NCBI GenBank assembly: GCA_036365455.1
Contig: JAWQUS010000032.1
Location: 18,236,001-18,300,000 of the forward strand
Source of the DNA: Macrosoma leucophasiata
Lineage: Eukaryota; Arthropoda; Insecta; Lepidoptera; Hedylidae
Reading direction: 5' to 3'
DNA length: 64,000 nucleotides
This document shows positions 8,552 to 18,621 of this stretch, in pieces (the stretch's first letter is position 1; every line of letters starts with the position of its first letter). The notes beneath the pieces are model-generated. The model saw nothing but the letters and a program-made list of their open reading frames with translations, was not told the DNA's origin and ran no database searches. The translations under genes and the position numbers were made by a program.

Positions 8552-11115
8552 CTAATCATAATGTCTATGGCCGAATAAAGCACTATGAATTTTATCACCA
8601 AACTCCGAACTTTTCCGATGGATGTGATTAAAAAAAGCTAAAGGTCCTTTAGAGATATGAGACAATTTCGGAGGCTCTTCATGTTTGTATATGACATTGT
8701 TAAGTCCGTTGACTATGCCTTCTTTGACACCATTCAAATAATCCTTTATACTCAAATGATTGTTTATTTCTTGGGGTTTGTCATCATATTCTGCTTTTAC
8801 GTGAAATATGCTTATATAATTCTTTTTGCCGTCAATCTTTTTACCATTACCACTATCTGTTTTGTCTGTAGTGTTGCTATTGAAAGCAAAATTTAAAGGT
8901 CGGTGTATTGTATAATTAGTTATGATTGGACCTCTTGTCGTATTGTCCGGAACATCTACGTATATTTCAGTAACTTCGTAGTTTACTGGTTTGTTGGCTG
9001 TTGTGATGTTGACTTGTGGTTGAGTTTCATTACTTATTGGCTTGCTAGTATTGATTGGTGGATTAGTTGTGTTATTAGTTTCTATTATTTTTCTCAAGTT
9101 ATCAATTTCATCGTTACTGTAATCTTCAGTGTCATCTATGTCAAACTCTTCGGAATATTCTTCTTCTGATTCATGTTGGTGGTGTTCATGAGTTGTAGCC
9201 TGATTGAGGGTTATCTGAAAATATCGAGATGGTTAGAAATTATTTCTTTCATGATACGAATTTGGTGGGTTGTAAATAAACTACTTGCTCAATGGTAATT
9301 TTTAGCGCTAATGTGTCCCGGTAAAGTGTGGACTGAATTTATGTTTGAACAAAACGTAATACTACGTTTTGTTCAAACCTATATTGTACCACCACTAATT
9401 TGTATAATTATTGCACCAACGCTGAGGTCCTGGGTTCGATTCCCGGGTAGGGGGTTATCAGAGATAATGGTGAAAAAGCCTTTATCTCTGGTTCTATTGG
9501 GATTTTTCCATTTTCTGGAAATTTCCCAGTACCTCAAACTTTGGTAATGTGCCCGGAGATGTCAACAGGCTCGCCACCTGTTACATGGGCCAAAACGTAA
9601 CCGGCGAATCGTGGGTGTTTGCATGTATGCTTGAATGTATGCATTTACCTCTGCCTACCCCTTCGGGGATTACAGGCGTGAAGTTACGTTTTATTGCACC
9701 AATGATATTTTAAAACACTACACAATCCACAGGTACTTTACCACGCGTTACGTCATAATGTTCAGTCACTTATGAGCCGTTTGAGTCAGTTTCATGACTC
9801 CCAACGTTTTGAATCACTATATCTTAAAAATTATCAGTTATTGAGTTAATGTTTCAGACAATAACCGTGTATTTGTGCTATACTTTTTGAAATCACAGTA
9901 AAAAAAAACTATTTAACATCCCTACTGTTTCCGAAACCCTTTCCACGAGAGCCGGCCTCGCATTTGGTCAATGTATATAATATAGTCTGCATACGAATTG
10001 TATTCCGTAAGAAACAAAATAAAAGAAGTTAATAAGATATTGAGCAGATAATGGAATAGACGCAAAATAAAAAATTGAATGAAAGCGGGGTGGGTTGGTA
10101 AATTTCATTACAATTTGTACGTTGACATTGATGATTATCAAGATTCTTACAGCCTGTGAATAGTACTGCGTATAGAATGAGGATATTCATTTCATTAGGA
10201 ATATTTAAGCTTCCACGGGAAACGAATAAATATATATTTTCATGAGCCTGTTACTTCCTTAATAGTAAGTTCACTGGTGGTAGACCGGCGTGGCTCCAGT
10301 GACGGAGCTCGCAGGTGTAGGCACCACCGCATTACCTAATATACTTGCCGCTAAATGGTAGTGTTCAGCACTATTGTGTTCCGGACAGGTGGTAATGTAT
10401 GGCTTTGTAATTTCCGGCACAGAGGCTAACACCTTAGGCCTCAGAACTAGTAACGCATCTGCATTTGCATGGCATCTTTGTGTAGGTGTATGTAGGCTGC
10501 AGTCATCACTTAACAACCATGTGAACTGCATGCTTGTTTGCCACTTTTGTTACATAAAAAAAATCACACATAGCAGAAATATTCCAACAATTTACCAAAA
10601 CATTTAATAATAAATAAAGAAGAATAAGTAACTATTAAATAAACAAATTGACGTCTATACGCACATGTGCTGATGCTTTGTGTGTGTTGTATGTGACAAC
10701 ACACACAAACATACAAAACCCCAAAAAAATACAAGCTATACAAATTATGATTTCGATGCAGCAATCAAACCCGCTTATCCTCTTTCAAACCACTGGACTG
10801 ACCAAGTAAAATAGTATGTATGTATGTATCTTCACGCCAGGTCCCTAACGGGGTAGGCAGAGAGTGTTGAGCGCCAGATATTCCGGTCCTCACACACCTC
10901 CCGTGCCTCATCTACCTTCATCATTCTTTTCATACACGCACGCCGATTCCTAACACTTTTGACTATCTATCAGACAGAATTCGAGCTATTTGGTCAAGGT
11001 AGCTCAGTCTTGGTCTTCTTGGGCCTCTGCATTCATCCACATTCGCACTGCAAGTAAAATAGTAAACAAAGGAAACAATACTCACAAGAACAGCGAACAA
11101 AACTAGATAAACCAT
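8552..11115 (-). CDS. Two-exon gene for a secreted Asn/Thr-rich acidic protein, unknown function
   Basis: Exon 1 coding is 11115-11086 (ATG, 10 codons, MVYLVLFAVL) followed by GTGAGT. Exon 2 is 9214-8552, preceded by TTTTCAG, 220 codons to TAG. Both junctions are phase 0, giving 230 aa. Joined, residues 1 to about 17 form a signal peptide (hydrophobic core from exon 1 into ITLNQA). A His/Glu-rich acidic stretch follows (HEHHQHESEEEYSEEF), then Asn/Thr-rich sequence with about eight N-X-S/T sequons (NNTT, NETQ, NITT, DNTTR, NYT), a Lys/Asp middle, and a His/Arg-rich end (HRHYD). No Cys-rich or enzymatic domain is recognised. Splice sites, one open exon frame and the signal peptide together make a real gene likely; the start is fixed by the signal peptide. 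The 1871-bp intron (9215-11085) is mostly repeats. I do not recognise the family. Confidence 0.72.
9284..9332 (+). repeat. Decayed SINE-A scrap
   Basis: CTCAATGGTAATTTTTAGCG then CTAATGTGTCCCGGTAAAG parallels the SINE-A centre. It lies in the host gene's intron. Confidence 0.4.
9343..9378. repeat. Perfect 16-bp palindrome
   Basis: GTTTGAACAAAACGTA, loop ATAC, TACGTTTTGTTCAAAC. Intronic, between decayed SINE-A sequence and the SINE-B. Confidence 0.9.
9413..9695 (+). mobile_element. SINE-B lacking its A-box half
   Basis: Starts just before the B-box (GGTTCGATTCCCGGG) and runs to the GCGTGAAGTTACGTTTTA end. Intronic in the 8.6-11.1 kb gene. Confidence 0.82.
10273..10566 (+). mobile_element. 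SINE-A, full length, intronic
   Basis: The head has a small insertion (ACCGGCGTG) in the first stem, then the standard body and an 8-base A tail. Confidence 0.85.
10678..10802 (-). repeat. Decayed SINE-C
   Basis: TGTGACAACACACACAAACA, ATACAAGCTATACAAATTAT and CAAACCACTGGACTGACC follow the SINE-C order in reverse, heavily substituted. Confidence 0.45.
10820..11052 (-). pseudogene. RTE-like LINE C-terminus and 3' end
   Basis: On the minus strand the frames read RGPRRPRLSYLDQIARIL, then KRMMKVDEAREVCED and STLSAYPVRDLA with a stop, an RTE-type C-terminal peptide split by frame damage. The 3' end (GCCTACCCCGTTAGGGACC, GCGTGAAGATAC) parallels the SINE-B tail. It lies only 34 bp inside the host gene's intron from exon 1. 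Confidence 0.75.
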
Positions 11116-11200
11116 GTCAACGGATCGAATCACCACTTGTGTCTGTCGGCGAGCGTAAAGAAATCTACAAAAAAGCGGGCTTTTTATCTGGCAAACGGTC
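11116..11200 (-). promoter_or_regulatory. Candidate promoter and 5' UTR of the secreted-protein gene
   Basis: On the minus strand AGATAAAAAG (about 11180-11189) is a TATA-like box 65 bases before the ATG. A start site about 30 bases downstream would give a 5' UTR of 35-45 nt. The segment is free of recognised repeats. Confidence 0.4.
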
Positions 11201-12121
11201 TACCACGGCTAGGGATGTAAATGTGAAGGTAAATATCGAAGTATCATTTGTCGATATTTCCGAAAAAAAAATGGATTATAACATTGAAGAGAAATGACAA
11301 TGCCAGAAATTACATAGAACTTTGACCCACCTGCAAACAGTTATTTACCAACATGGCGAATACCTCTTTTTGCTGGGATTTTATCACTGATTATATACAC
11401 ACACATTTAATGACTTTTAAACTTGTAGTTTATGTGTAAACTTAAAAAATGTCATGCGTGGCACGGCCGCAGTAATATACATTTGGTACAGTACACACAG
11501 TAAGGACATGGTCCATACGGCCTGGTCAAGTATTAAATAATTCTGATTTCTTCAAACCTGTATGCTATGTAAAATTAAAATTATTTAATATTTAAAGAAC
11601 CGTTCTTTGACATAAGTACCTAGGTTTGTTGTTGCTATTATATAAGTACAATCGTTTTTCGGGTAGATCAAAAATCTGTGACAGTAATGTTGACCGATAC
11701 CTTCACTGTCAACGTTTCGATAGTAAAAACAGCGTTTGTAATAATTTTAAAATAATGTTTATATTAATTAAATGTACGAAAATAATATATTTGGATTAAA
11801 ACTAACTTTGGGTGGTTAAAACTTGAGTTAGAACGTTTTAAAGTATTGTATTGTTATTTAGAGTAACGCAATTGATTGCGTTTCTAATTAGGAACAACCA
11901 TAACCAAGTCTTTTTAATCGTAATTATTAACCTCAAGTTATACAGAAAAAAGATCAATTAACTAAGAATTCTATTTTCAAAACAAAGTTTTTCTTTAATT
12001 TACATTTCGTGTAAATGCTGGGTCACAATCTGGCATTGTCATTTGAAACATAATTTCCCTAGGTATGTTTTATGTAATGGTGATGAACAAGCATAAGGTG
12101 TTGTCAACATTGATGATTTTT
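11201..12121. other. Spacer upstream of the host gene, no gene seen
   Basis: Mostly non-repetitive AT-rich sequence. This is the likeliest place for distal regulatory DNA of the gene at 8.6-11.1 kb, but no specific site can be called. Confidence 0.5.
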
Positions 12122-12392
12122 ACTGGTGGTAGAGCTCCAGTGATGGAGCTCGCGGGCGTAGGCACCACCGCATTATCTAATATACTTGCCGCTAAATGGT
12201 AATGTTTAGCACTATCGTGTTCCTAATTCGTAATTTCCAGCACAGAGGCATAACACCTTAGGCCTCAGGAGTGGTAACGCATCTGCATTTTGACCTTGGT
12301 CTTTGTGTGGGTGTCTATAGGCTGCAGTCATCACTTAACATCAATGTAAACTGAATGATTATTTTCCACTTTTATTGCATACAAAAAAATAA
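12122..12392 (+). mobile_element. SINE-A with an internal deletion
   Basis: The head is intact. The stretch CCGGTCAGGTGGTAATGTAC is missing between GTGTTCC and TAATTTCC. The tail is degraded. Confidence 0.8.
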
Positions 12393-12449
12393 GGTGACAC
12401 ATTGATGATAAGTGAATACCGCAGTTGCCTATAAGATATCAGATAAATT

Positions 12450-12540
12450 GGAAGTCAAAATACAGATGCGTTGGCACCTCTGAGCCCTAAGTTGGTTCGC
12501 TATTGTGATACCTATTACGGGTAGTGCCAGCGTTATGACC
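12450..12540 (-). repeat. Decayed SINE-A fragment
   Basis: GGAAGTCAAAATACAGATGC then GTTGGCACCTCTGAGCCCTA parallels the reversed SINE-A body. Confidence 0.4.
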
Positions 12541-12791
12541 ATTATCACCCCGGGCAAGAATATTGTGGCGCCCACTTAAGGAAACCAAAATAGAGTATTA
12601 ATTTTTGTTGAGTTACCCCACTGATCGCACCTTAAATTTGGCGCCCTGGGCCGTCGCTCCATCTTACCAACGGTTACGAAGCCATACAACATAAGTGGTG
12701 AAATTCCGTGTGAAGTCAAATGATTCTTTTCTTTTTTCTTTAAAATAAGTACATTCATTTGATACATAATTAAAAAAAATAAACGTAAGGT

Positions 12792-13064
12792 GGCAAATTA
12801 AATGCGCGTTTCCGTGCTTCGGATGACACGTTAAGCCGTCGGTCCCGGTTGCAATCGATGGATAGCAGTCGTTAAACCTTGTCGGAGGCCTTATGGGCGG
12901 TTTGAAAAACATCCGACAGTGGGTTGGCCACTAACCCACCCACCTCCACCAATCCGCATTGGAGCAGCGTGGTGGAGTAAGCTCCAGGCCTCCCCCCAAA
13001 AAGGGGAGAGACTTGTGCCCAGCAGTGGGACGTATAATGGGTTGCCATTATTATTATTATTATT
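12792..13064 (+). mobile_element. SINE-D, 5'-truncated with perfect TSD
   Basis: Starts at GGCAAATTAAATGCG, so the 5S-like head is lost, and ends in (ATT)n. The duplication AAACGTAAGGT is exact at 12781-12791 and 13065-13075, direct evidence of target-primed insertion of a truncated copy. Confidence 0.88.
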
Positions 13065-13456
13065 AAACGTAAGGTTCGATTTTCGCATCGATATATTTTA
13101 TAGTTCACATCCCTACGCTTGGCAGGAAATGTCGCGTTGTCGTCGATACGGTTTTTACAATCTGCTAATCATGAGGGATACTGGTGGACTAATTAATTGT
13201 GATTTTCTAATTGTGAAACCTCGTGAAACGTGGCTTATGTAATGTGTTGATAATGTTTTTCAGTAACATGTAATTTAGTATATAGATAATAATAATATAT
13301 TGTTTTTTGCGTATCACCGTGTTAAGGCTAAATATTTTTTTTGCATATTATTTTCAGAACGTTTTCGCCATCTATATTCATTGGGACCTCCAAGCCGAAA
13401 AGCGACCGAATTGGGCCAATTTTAAAAATCAATTACAATAAAGCTCATAGACACAC

Positions 13457-13582
13457 AATGAGGTGGCAACACATCTGCATTTAGACCTCTGGTGTTTATG
13501 CGGCTGTCTATAGGTTGTAATCATAACTTAACATCAATGTGAACTGCATGCTGTTTGCCACTTTCATTACAATAAAAAAAAA
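13457..13582 (+). repeat. SINE-A 3' half
   Basis: GAGGTGGCAACACATCTGCA to a 10-base A run. The 5' half is absent. Confidence 0.7.
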
Positions 13583-13604
13583 GCTTCAGACAGCTATACA
13601 AAAA

Positions 13605-13695
13605 ACAGGTCAAACTGCAGATGCATTGCCACTCCTAAGATCTTAGTTGTTATGTCTCTGTGTTAGCTATTATGGGACTACAGTTAATACGTTTA
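13605..13695 (-). repeat. Decayed SINE-A fragment
   Basis: AACTGCAGATGCATTGCCAC then TCCTAAGATCTTAGTTG, inverted relative to the neighbouring half copy. Confidence 0.5.
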
Positions 13696-13854
13696 ACAAG
13701 TTCATGACGAATACAGGTATTCCCCATTTCCGCATATACATACTCGTCATTCCAAAACAATGTTGTGGCAGGTCTACATACTCCACATCAGTTGCCGCTC
13801 TCTGCCGTTGACCTCATACCCTCAAGGTCATTCACGAGGGAACTAGCCAGTTCA

Positions 13855-14024
13855 TGTATCTTCACGCTAGGTCCCTAACGGGGTAGGCAGAGAGTGTATA
13901 TCGCCAGATATCCCGGTCCTGATATACCTCTCGTGCCTCATCTACCTTCATCATTCTCTTCATACATGCACGCCTATTCCTAAGACTTTTTACCGAACCA
14001 TGAGACATAACTCGACCTATTCTG
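13855..14024 (-). pseudogene. RTE-like LINE 3' end fragment
   Basis: The minus frame includes KSLRNRRACMKRMMKVDEAR and the YTLSAYPVRDLA end, the same family as 10820-11052. The 3' tail is again SINE-B-like. Confidence 0.75.
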
Positions 14025-14092
14025 CTGCAGTCATCACATAACATTAATATGAACTGTAGGCTTGTTCGCCACTTCCACTACATAAAAAAAAC
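14025..14092 (+). repeat. SINE-A tail fragment
   Basis: CTGCAGTCATCACATAACAT to TACATAAAAAAAA. Confidence 0.65.
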
Positions 14093-14104
14093 GTGACAAC
14101 CTCA

Positions 14105-14285
14105 CTACCCCCTACTGGAGGAAAATTCAACCGGTAGTGTAGTCAGTCCACCGAACAATGACGGTCAAGCCAATCCAATAGGGCAGGTGTAAATGCAACG
14201 CGAGATGAGCAGCAGCGTCCCGCGATGAAACTACCGCCTTTTCGATCGCCAACGCGCATGCCACTCGTGGCGATTATGGCATATC
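14105..14285 (-). repeat. Two-copy repeat, partner at 37.8 kb
   Basis: ACTGACTA-type and GCGGTAGTTT-type blocks (CCGAACAATGACGGTCAAGC, CAATAGGGC, GTCCCGCGATGAAACTACCG) match 37810-37965 in reverse complement. Its product, if any, is unknown. Confidence 0.5.
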
Positions 14286-14289
14286 CTCC

Positions 14290-14475
14290 TTATGTGGATG
14301 ATATCCCGGTTCTGACAAACCTCTCGTGCCTCGTCTACTTTCATCATTCTCTTCATACATGCACGCCGATTCCTAAGACTTTTGATCCCACCATCAGACA
14401 GAACTCGACCTATTTGGTCATGGTAGGTCAGTCTTGGTCTTCCTGGGCCTCTGCAACCATCCACATTCGCATTGT
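14290..14475 (-). pseudogene. RTE-like LINE C-terminal fragment
   Basis: The minus frame GCRGPGRPRLTYHDQIGRVL then KSLRNRRACMKRMMKVDEAR is the best preserved stretch of this family here. The end with the tail is missing. Confidence 0.75.
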
Positions 14476-14494
14476 ATATCTGTTTAGTCATTCT

Positions 14495-14697
14495 GTTTAT
14501 TATTTTTTTTCTATGAAGGAATTGAAAAATTTGAAGATTCACGTATTGGTTAAATTTTATTATTAAATTGGTATTCATTAATACCTATTGCATAATTATT
14601 ATAAGTCATTCTCTCTAGGTAGCTTATAACCCGACATTGCAAAAGTGTCCTTGTAGACCAATTTGAAATATTTGACTTGAATTTTGAATTTTACAGG
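14495..14697 (+). mobile_element. LINE 3' UTR fragment, second copy
   Basis: Direct match to 5850-6045, including TTCTATGAAGGAATTGAAAA and GTCCTTGTAGACCAATTTG. Confidence 0.5.
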
Positions 14698-14966
14698 TAA
14701 ATGCATGCATTCAAGCATACATGCAAACACCCACGACTTACCGGTTACGTTTTGGTCCACGTAACAGATGGCGAACTTGTTGCCATCTCCGGGCACATTA
14801 CCAAACTCCGAGGTGCTGGGAAACTTCCAGAAAATTGAAAAATCCCAATAGAACCAGAGATAAAGAATTTATACCGTTATCTCTGATAGCTCCCGACTCG
14901 GAAATCGAACCCAGTTACCTCCAGGGTAATTGTAGGGCCTGCTATCACTACGCTACTGAGGCAGTT
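14697..14966 (-). mobile_element. SINE-B copy
   Basis: Starts inside the tail (GTAAATGCATGCATTCAAGC) and ends at the head (GCTACTGAGGCAGTTA). The B-box is degraded to AATCGAACC. Confidence 0.82.
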
Positions 14967-15127
14967 AAATAGAATTATGGTGATGACATATATTTACTTA
15001 CATCTCTATCAGTCTATCCTTCGAAGAAACACAGGTGTTATGTTATGCTGACGTCACTGGCGAGTAATATTTATTTGTCATGTTCAGCAAATTTACCCTT
15101 CACTGCTGTGAGTCAGCTGGACTAGTT

Positions 15128-15240
15128 CCTTCATCATTGGCCTTGAAGACCAATGATGAAGATAGATCCGGGGCGAGCCGCTAGTCATCCATAATGACTA
15201 GCTGCTCGACCCGGCTTCGCGCGGGTGCAATGTTACCTAC
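15128..15240. repeat. Hairpins with Helitron-like ends
   Basis: CTTCATCATTGG/CCAATGATGAAG is an exact stem. It is followed by CCGGGGCGAGCCGCTAGTCAT facing ATGACTAGCTGCTCGACCCGG, two repeat ends that each carry CTAGT, head to head. Confidence 0.6.
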
Positions 15241-15251
15241 CCTGATAAATT

Positions 15252-15447
15252 GACGACCCAGTTAGTCCAGCGGTGTGAGATGACCGTTTGATTCGAAGGG
15301 TCGCTGGTTTCATCCCCGCACCGGGACAAATATTTGTATGGCCTACCTACTGATATTTGTTTTGGGTCTGTGTGTTTGTGTGTGTACACGGTACCTACCC
15401 ACTTTATAGCTAGTGTGGAGCTGTGAGTGTAAGCGTATTTATTTATT
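15252..15447 (+). mobile_element. SINE-C copy inserted in another repeat
   Basis: GACCCAGTTAGTCCAGCGGT to GCTGTGAGTGTAAGCG. The flanks (CGGGTGCAATGTTACC on the left, TAGCCCATAGCCTTCCTCGA on the right) are both parts of the family C repeat, so it interrupts one. Confidence 0.8.
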
Positions 15448-15449
15448 TA

Positions 15450-15575
15450 TATAGCCCATAGCCTTCCTCGATAAATGGAATATCTTACACTAAAAGAAAT
15501 TTTCAAATTGGTTCAGTAGTTCCTGAGATTATCGCGTTCAAACAAACCAACAATAAAATAAATAAACTCTTCAAG
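15450..15575 (-). repeat. Family C Helitron-like fragment
   Basis: GGTTCAGTAGTTCCTGAGAT then TATCGCGTTCAAACAAACC is the reverse of the block at 22560-22640. With 15200-15251 it makes one interrupted element. Confidence 0.5.
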
Positions 15576-15589
15576 CTGAAGTATTACAG

Positions 15590-15911
15590 TTTTTTTATGT
15601 TATGATAGTGGCAAACAAGCTTGCAGTTCACATTGATGTTAAGTGATGACTGCAGCCTAAAGACACCTACACAAAGACCAGAGGTCAAAATGCAGATGCG
15701 TTACCACTTTTGAGGCCTAAGGTGTTATGCCTCTGTGCGGGAAATTTCAGGGCTGTACATTACCACCTGACCGCAACACGATAGTGAAGAAGAAGAAAGA
15801 ATAAAGGCGTTTATTTGTTAGTGCTGAACACTACCGTTTAGCGGCAAGTATATTAGGTAATGCTGTGGCGCCTACACCCGCGAGCTCCGGCACTGGAGCT
15901 CTACCACCAGT
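15590..15911 (-). mobile_element. SINE-A with a 33-bp internal insertion
   Basis: Full length from the tail to ACCACCAGT. About 33 extra bases (GAAGAAGAAGAAAGAATAAA and on) sit at about 15786-15819 after GATAGTG. GTG on both sides could be a tiny duplication. Confidence 0.85.
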
Positions 15912-16544
15912 ATAAAAGTCAGTATATTATAGTAAATAAATATATTGAATTGAATTAAAGAAGTAATAATACGGCTTCAGAATGACATATTAGTATCTAC
16001 ATTGAATCCGAGGGAAGCCGGGGCGCGTCGCTACTACAAACAGAACACTCATCATTGACACATGACATTTCCCTAAGGACACAAATTAAGGCAAATTACC
16101 ACGTCAATCCCGAAAACTAGAAAATAAACTGTTACCATGACAACCGATCGGCGCGCGCATCAGTAGATACCCAACTTTAGATCGGACCGGTCGTGTTTTT
16201 CGTCCGATGTAAACAAAACAATATATGTGTTTCACGAAAACATTGTGTGTGTGTGTATTTCCAATGATGACAGCGGTTATGTGATGATCCAATGGCAGAA
16301 AACGTCAACTTTGGGGGCGCTGTAAGTAGGAAAATGCTTTTGTTTTCTTTTTCAGGTTACTTTGTAAAACTACTTGCGCCTAAAAAGCTGTAAGCTATGT
16401 TTCATTCAACTTTGCGTTCACAGATTTTATAGAAAGTAATTGACTTATTTGACTTATGCCAAGTGGACTTTAAAGCGATTTTTCTTTACAAATATATAAA
16501 AAAGAAACATAATGACACCTAATTGAAAAACTTTTCTTCATTTT
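15912..16544. other. Spacer, no gene seen
   Basis: One GC-richer patch (16010-16035) and a short TG run near 16245. A 62-codon minus frame at 16104-16292 lacks coding features. Confidence 0.5.
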
Positions 16545-16803
16545 AAACGTAACTTCACGCCTGTAATCCCCGAAGGGGTAGGCAGAGGTAAATGCATGCA
16601 TTCAACCATACATGCAAACACCCAAGATTCGCCGGTTACGTTTTGGCCCATGTAACAGGTGGCGAGCCTGTTGACATCTCCGGGCACATTACCAAAGTTT
16701 AAGGTACTGGGAAATTTCCAGAAAATGGAAAAATCCCAATAGAACCACAGATAAAGGCTTTTTCACCATTATCTCTGATAACCCCCTACCCGGGAATCGA
16801 ACC
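16545..16803 (-). mobile_element. SINE-B, head truncated
   Basis: Tail AACGTAACTTCACGCCTGTA to CCGGGAATCGAACC; it stops at the B-box. Very close in sequence to the 9.4 kb copy (both have AACCCCCTACCCGGG). Confidence 0.82.
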
Positions 16804-17269
16804 ATTTCTTCATTTTAAAAGTCGGTTAAGTTATTCACAATTGATTGAACATAAAATGCATTACATTTTCAGTTGAATTTATTGTGAATAACCAATATTT
16901 CGTTATACACATGTTACTTATCAATATTTGTAAACATCTGAGCATGACATTTCAATCAGTTTAATTCCTTCTAGTCTAGTTCTCAAACTATTTACCTATA
17001 CCTATTTATTTTTATGTTATGAAATCACCGAGTATGTAGGCAATCTAAATTATAATTTGCTTTTTCTGTAGATTATTAATGTTGAACTGTATTATTGTGG
17101 AACGCCGACAAATGCATCTCGGAGCTCCAGGGATCAGTGGTGCACACTTTGAGAACCACTGTTCTAGAACAACGTGCTTAATCTACGTGATTCACTTCTC
17201 ACCAGGTGCTAAAGTGGTCACATGTTGATCTATACAAGAACAATAAACGCTTTATATAAATTATTCAAA
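16804..17269. other. Spacer, no gene seen
   Basis: AT-rich. GGGATCAGTGGTGCACACTTTGAGAACCA at 17130 looks like part of an unidentified repeat. Confidence 0.4.
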
Positions 17270-17566
17270 AAACGTTACTTCACGCCTGTAATCGCCGAAG
17301 GGGTAGGCAGACGTAAATGCATGCATTCAAGCATACATGCAAACACCCATTGTAATGTCACCATACATGCAAACACCCATTCGCCGATTAGGTTTTAGAG
17401 GACAAACACTGAGGTACTGGGAAACTTCCAGTAAATGAAAAAATCCCATTAGAGATGAAGGATTTTACCGCATTATCTCTAATAGATTCCGACCCGGGAT
17501 TCGAACCCGGGATCCCAGTACCACATAGTAGTCGTAGCCTGGCACTACTAGGCTATTGAGGCAGTA
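17270..17566 (-). mobile_element. SINE-B with an internal duplication
   Basis: Tail to head complete (ends TATTGAGGCAGT). The segment CATACATGCAAACACCCATT occurs twice (about 17332 and 17362), and the middle is shortened. Confidence 0.8.
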
Positions 17567-17699
17567 TAACATTTTCAGATGTCAAGAGAAAAATAAAAAC
17601 GAATTTTTCGAAGAATTGTCACGGACATTAATAATGCTGAAATACAGACTACTTCGTAGAAGGACTTTATTTCAGGTTTCATAGGAATTGCGATATTAA

Positions 17700-17770
17700 A
17701 TCTCTATTTATAGGCGTACTTTTGTTACATTACCCGCCCGGATTTGCGCGGGTGCAATGTTATGTACCTA
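17700..17770 (-). repeat. Family C Helitron-like end fragment
   Basis: CCCGCCCGGATTTGCGCGGG then TGCAATGTTATGTACC resembles the reversed end at 23400-23450. Confidence 0.4.
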
Positions 17771-17827
17771 CATTGTTATTGGTAATTTCATGCAATTTTC
17801 AATTATAAATTCCTAACGATCCGAACT

Positions 17828-18111
17828 TTTTTTTTTGTAATGGACTTGGCAAACAAGCCGGCATTTCACATTGATGTTAAGTGATGAACGCAGCCTAAAG
17901 ACACTCACACAAAGACCAAGGTCGAAATGCAGATGCGTTGCCACTCCTGAGGCCTAAGGTTTTATGCCTTTGTGCCGGAAATTACAGGGCTGTACATTAC
18001 CACCTGATCGGAACACGATAGTGCTGAATACTACCATTTAGCGGCTAGTATATTAGGTAATGCGGTAGTGCCTACGCCCGCGAGCTCCGTCACTGGAGCA
18101 CTATCACCAGT
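17828..18111 (-). mobile_element. SINE-A, full length
   Basis: Poly-T at the left, CTATCACCAGT at the right; GAGCTCC stem present (with AGTGCTC at the outer base). Confidence 0.88.
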
Positions 18112-18199
18112 AGAAAGTTTTTACATCCATGACGTATATGTATTATTTATATATCTAATTAAAGCTATTTTTCTCATTTCTATGATATACGGGCACCAA

Positions 18200-18340
18200 A
18201 TTAAATTGGCCGCAAATAAGAGTTGCTGGCTGTTAAAGATAAAATAATTTAATTAAAAATACTTGCCAAATCTTGATAGGCAACCTAGTGAATACATATT
18301 CTCTAGATTATAAATATGCGTAAAAATGCGGTTTGCAGCA
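18200..18340. repeat. Foldback element end (partner at 51.7-52.2 kb)
   Basis: GAGTTGCTGGCTGTTAAAGA, TTGATAGGCAACCTAGTGAA and TATAAATATGCGTAAAAA match, in reverse complement, the left arm and adjacent interior of the 51722-52185 foldback. Confidence 0.6.
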
Positions 18341-18368
18341 TATCTGAATGAACGAAATGATTCTGCCG

Positions 18369-18621
18369 TGGGATCTTAACCTATTAGGTTACATTAAGGC
18401 GCCAACTAGTGGAACACATATGAAACCTCAGAGTACATGTCTAGTACGATAGATGGCGTGCAATCGAATTACATCGCACATGCGAAGATTTCTCAAGAGT
18501 TGGCATATATACAACTTCCCTACGTCAATCGTTGGGCCGCGGCCCGCCAGGCACTATCACCTCGCCTGGTCGGAGGATCCTCTCTTTTCGCCGTAGGAAC
18601 ACTTCCACCCGTTCCTCCACA
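18369..18621 (+). mobile_element. Probable solo LTR of the 56.3-57.3 kb LTR element
   Basis: From CATTAAGGCGCCAACTAGTG to CCACCCGTTCCTCCACA it matches the minus-strand reading of the 243-bp LTRs at 56347-56589 and 57014-57256. The 5' edge is diverged; TG at 18369 is my best guess. No second LTR is nearby and no convincing target duplication was found. Confidence 0.65.

Noticed and set aside
12919..13242. 107-codon plus ORF
   Set aside because: Lies in SINE-D body and crosses its (ATT)n tail and target duplication.
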